This document shows, piece by piece, positions 45,718 to 53,767 of a stretch of DNA of 64,000 nucleotides (position 1 is the stretch's first letter; each line of letters starts with the position of its first letter). The DNA lies in NCBI RefSeq assembly GCF_000173655.1, contig NZ_ABZU01000005.1, forward strand, positions 1-64,000, written 5' to 3'. This DNA is from Corynebacterium amycolatum SK46 (GTDB taxonomy: Bacteria; Actinomycetota; Actinomycetes; Mycobacteriales; Mycobacteriaceae). Position numbers and translations under genes: made by a program. The notes under the pieces were generated by a model that had not been told where the DNA came from, did not search any database, and saw only the letters and a program-made list of their open reading frames with translations.

Positions 45718-47217
45718 TTATCGCCCGCGGCGGACGGAAATCGTCCAACCAGCCTCGCCGGTCTGCTCGAAGTTGGTGACCTCGTGGCCATCCTTCGCAG
45801 CCCAGCGCGGAATCGCATCCGTGGCCTGGGTGCAGTCGAATGGAATCACCAGCTCCTCGCCGATCTCAATCTTGCCAATCGCGTCCTTGGCCTCGATCAG
45901 CGGGAATGGGCACACCGCGCCGACGGTGTCGAGCTCGTAACGCCCGCCGCCCAGTGGCTTGAGCTTGCCGTCTTCCTGCTTTACGACGCTCCGGTCGAGC
46001 AACGCCACCGGCGCGACAGCAAAGGCACCCGCCAGCGGGGAGGCCTCGGTGCCAGCGGCACCGGCACCTTCGCTACCCGGCAGGGACACAGGCGAAGTAG
46101 CAGCCGAAGTGACCGGAGCCGTTGCCGATACCGCCGTGTCGTTGGTGGCCGTGTCGTTGGTGGTGGAAGGGGTGCTCGGGACGTCGTTAAGCGAAGGTGC
46201 GGACGGCTTCAGCCAAAGCTTTGCGGCGATAGCGACACCTGCGGCGATGGACGCCAGCGCAAGCCAACCCTGGTAGCTGAACAGCGAGGTCTGAACCATG
46301 CCGTTGCCGACGGTGCAGCCGCCGGCCCAGGCAGCGCCGACGCCCATGCAGATGCCGCCGACGACCGAGCGTGCGCCCTGGGTTGCGTCCGGGACGCGGA
46401 GGCGGAACTCGCCAGAGGCCTTAGCCGCGATGAAAGAGCCGACGAGGATGCCGAGGACGAGGAGGACGCCCCAGTCGAAACGCTCGGTGTCACCAGTGAC
46501 AACATAGTTGGCAAGGTTGGAGGACGGGGTCGTGATGCCGAGGCCGTCGTTGCGGCCGGTGGCAGCGGACAGCGGCCATGCGATAACGCCAAGTACACCG
46601 ACGATGGCGGCGGTGGCGTACACATGCCAGGCCTTTTCAGCCAGGATGTGTGCCAGGCCGGTCTTGCGCGGCGCCAGAGTCACCGGACGCGGTCCGGAGA
46701 ATTCTTCGCGCAGGTAACGGACGGCGAGGTAAGCCGTCAGTGCGCTGAGAGCGATGACCAGTGGCCAGATGCTAATGCCGAGCGAGGCATGGATACTGGT
46801 CAGTCCGACTGTGCGGTCCTTCAGGGCATCCTGCAGGCCGCCCAGGAAGCCAGTCTTCATGGCAGCAGCGGACAGAGTATAAAAGACCAGTGCAATCCAG
46901 GAGCCGATCAGGCCCTCACCGGAGCGGTACCAGGTGCCCGAGGCGCAGCCACCGGCCAGGACGATACCCAGTCCGAAGATAACGCCACCGACGATAACGG
47001 CCAGTGGTGCCAATTCCTTGTATTCGGGAGTAATCACGCCGGCGCTGGTCAGGGCGGCCAGGCCGATGGCGTGGACGGAAATAACAATCAGCAGGGCGAC
47101 GAAGCCGCGCCAGCTGCGCTGAGTGAAGATATCGCGCAAGAAGCCGGTGACGCAGAAGCGTCCTCGCTGCATAACAAAGCCGAGCACGGCGCCCAGCGCT
47201 AGTCCTGAGATGAGCAT
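45718..47217 (-). CDS. YeeE/YedE thiosulfate-type transporter fused to TusA-like domain
   Basis: 499 residues. The N-terminal ~370 residues form a YeeE/YedE transporter with about ten helices and the conserved cysteines in MQRGRFCVTG (Cys22), LAGGCASGTWY and WAGGCTVGNGM. A low-complexity Thr/Ser/Ala linker (about 345-400) joins it to a TusA/SirA-like domain whose active Cys lies in VGAVCPFPLIEAKDAI. YeeE imports thiosulfate, and TusA-type proteins carry sulfur as persulfide. The fusion suggests that sulfur is handed over directly after uptake. AGGAGAAACACTC precedes the ATG. It is the only gene of its transcript apart from ydhK downstream (76-bp gap). Confidence 0.9.
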   Translation of the reverse strand: MLISGLALGAVLGFVMQRGRFCVTGFLRDIFTQRSWRGFVALLIVISVHAIGLAALTSAGVITPEYKELAPLAVIVGGVIFGLGIVLAGGCASGTWYRSGEGLIGSWIALVFYTLSAAAMKTGFLGGLQDALKDRTVGLTSIHASLGISIWPLVIALSALTAYLAVRYLREEFSGPRPVTLAPRKTGLAHILAEKAWHVYATAAIVGVLGVIAWPLSAATGRNDGLGITTPSSNLANYVVTGDTERFDWGVLLVLGILVGSFIAAKASGEFRLRVPDATQGARSVVGGICMGVGAAWAGGCTVGNGMVQTSLFSYQGWLALASIAAGVAIAAKLWLKPSAPSLNDVPSTPSTTNDTATNDTAVSATAPVTSAATSPVSLPGSEGAGAAGTEASPLAGAFAVAPVALLDRSVVKQEDGKLKPLGGGRYELDTVGAVCPFPLIEAKDAIGKIEIGEELVIPFDCTQATDAIPRWAAKDGHEVTNFEQTGEAGWTISVRRGR

Positions 47218-47421
47218 GAGAGTGTTTCTCCTAAATATATGAGCCAGTCCGCCATCAAAGCCATAATGAACAGACCTGTCTATTAGTGGATTAGAAGCTA
47301 CTCTACACAGCGAAAAAAGTCCAACTTAATGGCATTTCCACAGGGCAGGACACTCACCAATAGACAGACCGAACCGTATAGCTGCTGGCGATAAGCACAA
47401 GTTGTGGCAAGCTAAAACACT

Positions 47422-48432
47422 ATGAGCGCACAGAATTCAGCCCTGGCTGGGCACCAGCGACTCCTTGCAATGCGCTCGATACTCGACCTTCCTTTTACCC
47501 ATGCTTTCGCCCTTGATCCCCAGGCGGTCATCGATATTTCCGGCGTGGCCCGCCTCAGCGAGCTCAATGCCAAAAATGCCGTAATAATCGACAGCTTGCG
47601 TTCACTCGCCCACACCAACACGCAGGACTTTTACGCCATCGATGACGCGGCAGAAGCTTTGGGTACCGCCTTGCGAATGGCGATTTCCTCCCGGCAGCTA
47701 CTCTGGTTCAGCTCACTACCCCACAGTGATGTCGACAAGGTGCAAAACATCCTCGGCGGCGACATCGTTCATGTGGTGGGCCCGGAACTGGCCGTCGATA
47801 AGCTCGATGGAAGCACCCTCGAGCTTCCCGATCACCTGAAGCAGCGCGGAGAACCACTGGTGCCCATCGCTATCTCGCCAAGCGAGCTGGTGCAGGCCTG
47901 GGCACACGGCAGCCTCGAGCAGCAAAAACTGCTCGCTTACCTGCTGGAGGGCACGAATACGCTGGTCATGCAGCAAAAGGACCTGCATGCGCTGCGCAAA
48001 GTCGGGACCAAACTCATCGAGCGCAACCCCGTCTGGCGACTGCTCTACAACCCGAAGGTGCTCGCCTATCTGGCGGTGATGGTCTACTCTTCGCTCCGCG
48101 CGCTACCTGTGGTTTTCGTCCCCGGATTCCACGGCAATGTCTGGGTTCTGTGGAGCATCGACATCATTACCGCTATCCCCTACACCTGGGGAATTGTCGA
48201 GATGATTACTGGCCGCTCATTCGGCCGAAGAATGCTGGGGCTCCTGATCACCCTAGTGACTTTCGTCTCGCCCTATGTCTACTTCTGGGCCAACGGACGC
48301 GATTATCCGATGTGGGTCACCATCTTTGTCATCGCGTTAATTGTCGCAGCCTGCGCCGTCGAATACGTCCGCTGGCTGCGCGACCGCGCCATCTCCGCAA
48401 TCCTGCGCCAACCACCCACCATCTGCCGCTAG
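47422..48432 (+). CDS. Unknown membrane protein
   Basis: A 336-residue protein not assigned to a family. The first ~205 residues are soluble, with alternating helix and strand character. The C-terminal part has four hydrophobic segments (about 212-230, 238-256, 268-290, 297-318) and ends in a basic cytoplasmic-type tail. No catalytic motif was recognised. It is divergent from the sulfur transporter gene and converges with the phosphatidylcholine synthase gene, sharing 4 bp at the stop codons. Start at ATGAGCGCACAG lacks a clear ribosome site, so a leaderless mRNA is possible. Base composition matches the core genome. Confidence 0.7.
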   Translation: MSAQNSALAGHQRLLAMRSILDLPFTHAFALDPQAVIDISGVARLSELNAKNAVIIDSLRSLAHTNTQDFYAIDDAAEALGTALRMAISSRQLLWFSSLPHSDVDKVQNILGGDIVHVVGPELAVDKLDGSTLELPDHLKQRGEPLVPIAISPSELVQAWAHGSLEQQKLLAYLLEGTNTLVMQQKDLHALRKVGTKLIERNPVWRLLYNPKVLAYLAVMVYSSLRALPVVFVPGFHGNVWVLWSIDIITAIPYTWGIVEMITGRSFGRRMLGLLITLVTFVSPYVYFWANGRDYPMWVTIFVIALIVAACAVEYVRWLRDRAISAILRQPPTICR

Positions 48433-49223
48433 CGACCGCTGAGCGAGCGCCGCACGCCCCCGACAATCAGCCAGGCACCGGCGGCGACATTGACAGCCAC
48501 AAGCTCGTGGATAGACGTCTTGCTTAACGACGCTGCCATCGTCTCACTTGCGATGAGCATGCCGGTCGAGAGAATCCAGATGAACGTTGCGGCAATGTTG
48601 GCAATCCGGCCGCGTTCCACGCGGAATGGATGCGTGTAGTGCAGCGGCACCAACGTCATTGCGCTGAAGATGAAAATGGCAGCGATGCACACCGCCATGG
48701 GCGCGTTCCATACCCACAGCAAGACCGCCACGATGTTCCACGCGGCAGGGAAACCAACGAAGTAGTAGTCGCCGGACTTGGCGGCTTCGTTGGCATAGCA
48801 GAACATCGACGACACCAGGACCAGAATCATCAGGGCGATCGCCAACGGACGTGGCCCCAGCGGCAGATACATGACCATAAAAGCGGCGGGTATGGCTGTC
48901 CAGGTGAGATAGTCGACGATGTTGTCCACCACTGCGCCGTTAAACCACGGGACGACTTCCTTGATGCGATGTTTACGCGCCATATTGCCGTCGACACCAT
49001 CGACGACAAGGGCAATGCCCAACCAGAGCCACATCCAGTGCGGGCGACCCTCCAGCAGTGCGACCACAGCCAGCGTCGCCCACACCAAACCTGTCAGTGT
49101 GAAGGCATGCACCGCCCAAGCGATGACATGCTGACGCCGGGTGAAGGTCTGGGTTTGCGAGCTTTCCAGATGAGAGGACATCATCATGCCTTCAGCATCG
49201 GCAGTTGAAGCAGAAATGGGCAT
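48429..49223 (-). CDS. pcs: Phosphatidylcholine synthase homologue (CDP-alcohol phosphatidyltransferase)
   Basis: 264 residues, about eight helices. The CDP-alcohol phosphotransferase signature is complete: Asp75, Asp78-Gly79, Ala82-Arg83, Gly96, Asp100, Asp104. The spacing of 12 residues between Arg83 and Gly96, instead of the usual 8, is the form I associate with bacterial phosphatidylcholine synthase (Pcs). Other Pcs-like stretches are AWAVHAFTLTG, KEVVPWFNGAVVDNIVDYLTW, VGFPAAWN and HPFRVERGRI. Pcs joins choline to CDP-diacylglycerol. AAGGATCC precedes the ATG. The nearby betaine genes show that choline is imported. Another CDP-alcohol transferase role is possible but less likely. Confidence 0.78.
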   Translation of the reverse strand: MPISASTADAEGMMMSSHLESSQTQTFTRRQHVIAWAVHAFTLTGLVWATLAVVALLEGRPHWMWLWLGIALVVDGVDGNMARKHRIKEVVPWFNGAVVDNIVDYLTWTAIPAAFMVMYLPLGPRPLAIALMILVLVSSMFCYANEAAKSGDYYFVGFPAAWNIVAVLLWVWNAPMAVCIAAIFIFSAMTLVPLHYTHPFRVERGRIANIAATFIWILSTGMLIASETMAASLSKTSIHELVAVNVAAGAWLIVGGVRRSLSGR

Positions 49224-49880
49224 GGCTAGGATCCTTCATCGGCGAATTGGTCGGAGAGTACGGTCAAAAGAAAAACGTACAACCGCGAATACCAATCACG
49301 GCTGTACGCCACTCGAATAATTCTGCAGCAGAGTATAATGACTACTCACTGTTTTCCCGTATCTACGGGGAGATTCCTTCTAACAATGGACAATCACAAA
49401 CGCGGAATGCAATAAACAGCCACCTTGCTACCGGCGGAATAGGCACCATGGTCACATTGGAGATAACAGGATCTGGAACAACTCACCAGCGGTCGTAGAA
49501 TCACCAATACGTAAAAGTACGACACTAGGAAACCAACGGTTTAAATCCTTAGCTGATGAAATTCAAAATGAGATTGGTCCAGACATGAATCGATACGCCT
49601 CGAACTTGTCGATAGTCTTCGCGTCTTATGGATCAGCTCAGATACTGCAGCTCGCGATGAGGCTGCGTACTTTGGCTCCTGTGTGCTTTTAGATACGTTA
49701 ACCCGAGATGCGTTCTCTTCATTATTTGCCGCGCCTCCGGATGTACCTACTAGGATTCTATCCAAGTACACACTGTGCTTTTATCCGCTGTGCTCCAAAA
49801 AGTCTTCGTCTGATTACAGCTCGATAATCACCAAAGAATCTTGGTCCAGTACATTGTTAACCGGCCTTTGTTTATTCAAT
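49224..49880. other. AT-rich spacer at the left edge of the accessory island
   Basis: 657 bases with lower GC than both sides. A TATAAT hexamer occurs on the plus strand at 49334-49339, and a CCCGTATCTACGGG hairpin follows at about 49355. An open frame on the plus strand from 49572 runs into the end of the next gene, but its product (with DEAAYFGSCVLLDTLTRDAF) has no start signal and no recognised family. It may be a decayed gene fragment. Nothing else was identified. Confidence 0.5.
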
Positions 49881-52553
49881 TTATCCCGCGTTCGATGCTG
49901 CCTCACTAGTAGTGAGCCATTGAGCTACAGCGATATCGTGCGGAGGATCGAGTAGAGCAAAGTGATCAATACCAAGTCGATCAAAAGTTGCTGACGGACA
50001 GATTTTTGACCATGCTCCGCTCGGCGCCACGCGCTCTATCTGCGCATGTGCGGTTTCTCCTCTGTCTGCGACTGCCCCGTCATAAGCAATATCTTCCCCA
50101 GTCGCGCCTACAAGGATTCGCGTTTGGGGCAGTTGCCCAGCAATCTCATCTACGTCGCAGGATCTGAGAATAGAAGCATTGAGACGATAAATCTCCCATG
50201 CGTTACGCAGAGCTTGGGTTCCTTCATTCATCGTGGCCATTCCTGTAGCTACTGCGGCATTGAGAAGTTCGTCCCAGGCAATGTCGTCTTCGCGAACTTC
50301 GGCTACCTCACCAGTGGCTACGGGGCCACGAAGAAATCGCGCACCGTCACCAGGTATAGCCAATCCTACCTGAGCAAATACGAGGAATGCCGTCCTTTCC
50401 GGAGTGGCATGTCCACTGGGGTCTGGCGGATCGATAAGGTGAGCCGAACAGCAGGTGAACCCACGGGAAGCGAGCTCGACTGCTACTGCACGCGCATAGA
50501 CTCCGCCGAGGGAGAACCCAGAGAGACGCAAGTCTGCATCAATTGGAATTTCTGCAGCAATCGCGTCAGACATAGCGGAGACCGCCGTGGCGAATCCGCC
50601 TTCGAGATCCTCCCGCGCATTCTCACATGCACTGACCTGGTGAGAATCCGGCAGCAAACGAGACAAACGTAAATACCGGGTAACGGCACCCGACATCGGA
50701 GGCAGAAACACCCAGTGCACTTCCTTAACAGAATGGTCACCTGTGCTGTCGCTCTGTGCTGTCCCGCGCAGCCGCACGAGCCCTTGACCTGACGACAAAT
50801 GTCCTGCATGCACCCCAGCACGAGCCCGGTGAGAAGCATCGATGAGATCTCTCACATTCCCACCGACGATGACCGGTAAGGGCACATCTACATCTAGCTC
50901 GCCGAGAAGAGCCCCACGCACCGAAACAGCGGTTAGTGAATCCGCTCCAGTCTCAGCAAAGCTACGAAGATCTTCCGGATCACCTACATACCGCCTCCAA
51001 ATCTCCGAAATTGCGAAGTCGAGATCCAAACCGGCGCGGGCGGAGTCCCTATCTGCGCTACGAGCAAGACATCGTAATAGACTCGCAGTCGCTTCTGGAT
51101 TGCGCTTACCTCGCGCCGTCAGCGGAATCTCGCTGGCCATACCTAGTAGCCGAGGCACCGCATACCAGGGAAGTTCGGTCTTGCAACGACGACTGACCGC
51201 ACGTTTGATCATATCCTCGCCGCTGCTGACTTCTTCAACTGCAGAATCTTGGCTGTTCCAAGACTCGGAGCTGCGTACGGTGTCAGGGACAATAAGGCAC
51301 CCCAACGCACCATCGACGCGTACAACATGGGCTGCGCTCACCCCATCCACAGAGGTAACAATCCCTTCCACCGTGGCCGGGTCGACACGGTACCCGGATA
51401 CCTTCAGCATTCGGTCACGACGCCCTTCGATAACCCACCTTCCGTCTGCAAGTACTTGAGCGGCATCTCCAGTGGCATAGGTATCTCCGTTATGCGATTC
51501 GAAGCCACCTACACGCTTCTCTAAGTACCCAAGCCCTACTTGCACTCCACCAATGATGAGCTCGCCATCTCGCAGGGAATAGGTAACACCAGGAAGTGGA
51601 GTACCAACGGTAATGGGTTCATCCGGCGCAAGATTGCCATACGAAGTCACAACTGTGCATTCGGTCGGCCCGTAACCATTGAGCAGCCGTGCTTCCGGCA
51701 GTGCTGCGGCCCAACCACGGATGGCGACGGGGTCAGGGGCTTCACCACCGGCCATCACAAGGCGCACAGAAGACTGATGAAATGCTGATGCTGCAGAAGT
51801 GTCGGCATCCATAGCAGTACCGACAGCATTGAAGACACCAGTGGGGAGGCTAAGTACGGTGATTCCACGGGCACAAACTTCGGCAGCAAGAGCAAATGGA
51901 TCTGTTGCGATAAGTCCTGGAGAAGCTGGTATGACTGGGCACCCAGCATGTAGAGAAGTGCCCACCTGCTCCATGGCCAGGTCAAAGGCCGGATTGGACA
52001 GCAGCAATCGACGATCTTCGGAGGTCAATTCGTATAAATCGCAAGTCGATTGGACAAAAGATTTGAATGCACGCCGTCCGATAACAACGCCTTTCGGTGT
52101 CCCGGTTGAGCCGGACGTGTAGGCGATATATGCCGGGATGTCGTTGTTACTTGCTGATGCAAACTGCGATGTCAGTCCGAATCTCCGAGGTTGGGAATCT
52201 GGAGACGCTAAGTCCAACATTGGACAGGGCTGAAAGGATTCGCCTTGCTCTGACTGTGAAATCGTCCATGCGAGAACAGCTGCTGGAAAAAGTTCGCTGA
52301 GCAGAACTGGCTGCAGCATTTCAGGTAGGTGAGGATCAAGTATGGCAGGGACGAGGCCACGTGCCCACAGTTCGGCTAGGGTCGCCGCATGCGCCTGAGG
52401 AACGAGATCACGTATTGCAACCACACTCCCGGGGGGAAGGGCCGAGTTATCCAGCAGAGTGGAAAGGGCGTTACGGCATGCCTCTTGCATATTTGAATCG
52501 TCCCCGTTGCTCGCTACTGAACGGTCATCCAAAGCGATATCTGATGCATACAT
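49881..52553 (-). CDS. Stand-alone NRPS-like protein: adenylation - carrier - thioesterase (A-T-TE)
   Basis: 890 residues. The adenylation domain (about 20-500) has YTSGSTGTPKGVVIG, GYGPTECTV, YATGDAAQ, GRRDRMLKVSGYRV and the catalytic Lys483 in TARGKRN. The carrier domain (about 510-575) has the phosphopantetheine Ser539 in TGADSL. The thioesterase (about 610-890) has nucleophile Ser681 in GFSLGG, a candidate acid in HLIDPPD and His864 in GIDHFALL. There is no condensation domain. Asp191 at the amino-group position predicts an alpha-amino acid substrate. A by-eye ten-residue code is D-L-E-S-V-A-G-V-V-K, where Glu195 suggests a basic side chain (tentative). AAGGAG precedes the ATG, 17 bp after the exporter gene. 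Confidence 0.88.
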   Translation of the reverse strand: MYASDIALDDRSVASNGDDSNMQEACRNALSTLLDNSALPPGSVVAIRDLVPQAHAATLAELWARGLVPAILDPHLPEMLQPVLLSELFPAAVLAWTISQSEQGESFQPCPMLDLASPDSQPRRFGLTSQFASASNNDIPAYIAYTSGSTGTPKGVVIGRRAFKSFVQSTCDLYELTSEDRRLLLSNPAFDLAMEQVGTSLHAGCPVIPASPGLIATDPFALAAEVCARGITVLSLPTGVFNAVGTAMDADTSAASAFHQSSVRLVMAGGEAPDPVAIRGWAAALPEARLLNGYGPTECTVVTSYGNLAPDEPITVGTPLPGVTYSLRDGELIIGGVQVGLGYLEKRVGGFESHNGDTYATGDAAQVLADGRWVIEGRRDRMLKVSGYRVDPATVEGIVTSVDGVSAAHVVRVDGALGCLIVPDTVRSSESWNSQDSAVEEVSSGEDMIKRAVSRRCKTELPWYAVPRLLGMASEIPLTARGKRNPEATASLLRCLARSADRDSARAGLDLDFAISEIWRRYVGDPEDLRSFAETGADSLTAVSVRGALLGELDVDVPLPVIVGGNVRDLIDASHRARAGVHAGHLSSGQGLVRLRGTAQSDSTGDHSVKEVHWVFLPPMSGAVTRYLRLSRLLPDSHQVSACENAREDLEGGFATAVSAMSDAIAAEIPIDADLRLSGFSLGGVYARAVAVELASRGFTCCSAHLIDPPDPSGHATPERTAFLVFAQVGLAIPGDGARFLRGPVATGEVAEVREDDIAWDELLNAAVATGMATMNEGTQALRNAWEIYRLNASILRSCDVDEIAGQLPQTRILVGATGEDIAYDGAVADRGETAHAQIERVAPSGAWSKICPSATFDRLGIDHFALLDPPHDIAVAQWLTTSEAASNAG

Positions 52554-52570
52554 TGTTCTCCTTATAGTAT

Positions 52571-53767
52571 CTAGATAGATTCCGTCGTCGCCGCTGAGAG
52601 CTCTAGACGGTTATGATTTCGCTTTCTACTACCCAGCAGCGTTATTGCGATGAGAGCAATGACGACGACGAATCCGAGTACAGCTTTAGTGCCCGCTGCA
52701 ACTGCAAGCGCTGACCCTGCTGCCGCAGCAATTTGCTGACCAAGCATTAAACTGGACGAAACCTTTTTTGCACAGCCGGGATTCGAAATTGTGCCAATAT
52801 ACAGCCCTGGAATCATTACAGCGAATCCGAATACAATGCCGAGGGCGAGTAAAGCTGCCAGAATGACTGGGACTGATGAAGATGGAATGGCAACTGCTAC
52901 ACATGCAATGATGACTAGTCCGCATACCGCCACGCCCCTTATAAGGGGAATCAAAGAAAGGTTGATGCGGAGACCCGAAACTATGATTGATGTCACAATC
53001 ATTCCTGCGGCAAGAAAACTCGGCGGTAAGGCAGACGTTGACAGTGCAGCCCCGGAGGCTACCAAAACGGAACTGGCCGCAACGAGTGACGCGAAGACAC
53101 CAGCGAACATTGCAGGAGTCAGCACAAAATACTGCCACTGCCCTTTCGCCTGTTCAGAATCTGACGTAGCGGAGGCCACTGACTGTCTGACTCCACCTTC
53201 CCCTTGATGTGAAGTTACTGCAAAGAGACCCACACCTAAGAGAAGAATCACCGGAGCAATAAGCCACATCATACGCACGTGTGAGGAAAACAGTGGTAGG
53301 TGCGCGTATAGCGGAACTACGAGAGATGCAATACCCCCTGCGAATGGCCACAGTGCAACGATACGGTGGAATGTGCTGGGATCAGATGTAGATTTCGCCA
53401 GCGGAAGAAATCCACCAAGAATGATGCCTGCACACATTCCGAAAAGCAGTCTGCAAACTCCCATACCCCAGACTGATTCGGCGCTAACGGTACCCCAGGA
53501 AAAAAGTAAAACAAGAGGCATAATCATATTCAAGCCTCGGACAGTCAAGATCCGAGAATAGAATGTGACGACAAGCCCGAGTGCCAGTCCTAAGAGGTAG
53601 ATAGGAGTTCCCAGTAGTCCTGTTAGCCCCATGGTCTCGAGGACGGAGCCGACCAGTGGCGAAACTCCGTTATCAGTGGACAACGCAATGATGATGAGTA
53701 CGGCCCCGAGCTGGTGCCCAATAGCTCTCGAGAAGAGCGGTACCCGCGCCTTGAAGCCCCTAACCAT
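52571..53767 (-). CDS. MFS transporter of the A-T-TE operon (likely product exporter)
   Basis: 398 residues with about twelve helices in two halves. The first half holds a YSRILTVRGLNMIMPL loop and the second starts near 205 after a short polar linker. It is an MFS protein with no family-specific motif that I can assign. Its ATG lies within the end of the dioxygenase gene (8-bp overlap) and its stop is 17 bp before the A-T-TE gene, so it is part of the same transcript. Export of, or self-protection from, the pathway product is the natural inference. Uptake of the amino acid precursor is an alternative. Confidence 0.82.
   Translation of the reverse strand: MVRGFKARVPLFSRAIGHQLGAVLIIIALSTDNGVSPLVGSVLETMGLTGLLGTPIYLLGLALGLVVTFYSRILTVRGLNMIMPLVLLFSWGTVSAESVWGMGVCRLLFGMCAGIILGGFLPLAKSTSDPSTFHRIVALWPFAGGIASLVVPLYAHLPLFSSHVRMMWLIAPVILLLGVGLFAVTSHQGEGGVRQSVASATSDSEQAKGQWQYFVLTPAMFAGVFASLVAASSVLVASGAALSTSALPPSFLAAGMIVTSIIVSGLRINLSLIPLIRGVAVCGLVIIACVAVAIPSSSVPVILAALLALGIVFGFAVMIPGLYIGTISNPGCAKKVSSSLMLGQQIAAAAGSALAVAAGTKAVLGFVVVIALIAITLLGSRKRNHNRLELSAATTESI

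Noticed and set aside
45784-47202. 472-codon plus-strand frame opposite the YeeE-TusA gene
   Set aside because: Composition is typical of an antisense frame in GC-rich coding DNA; the minus-strand protein has all conserved cysteines.
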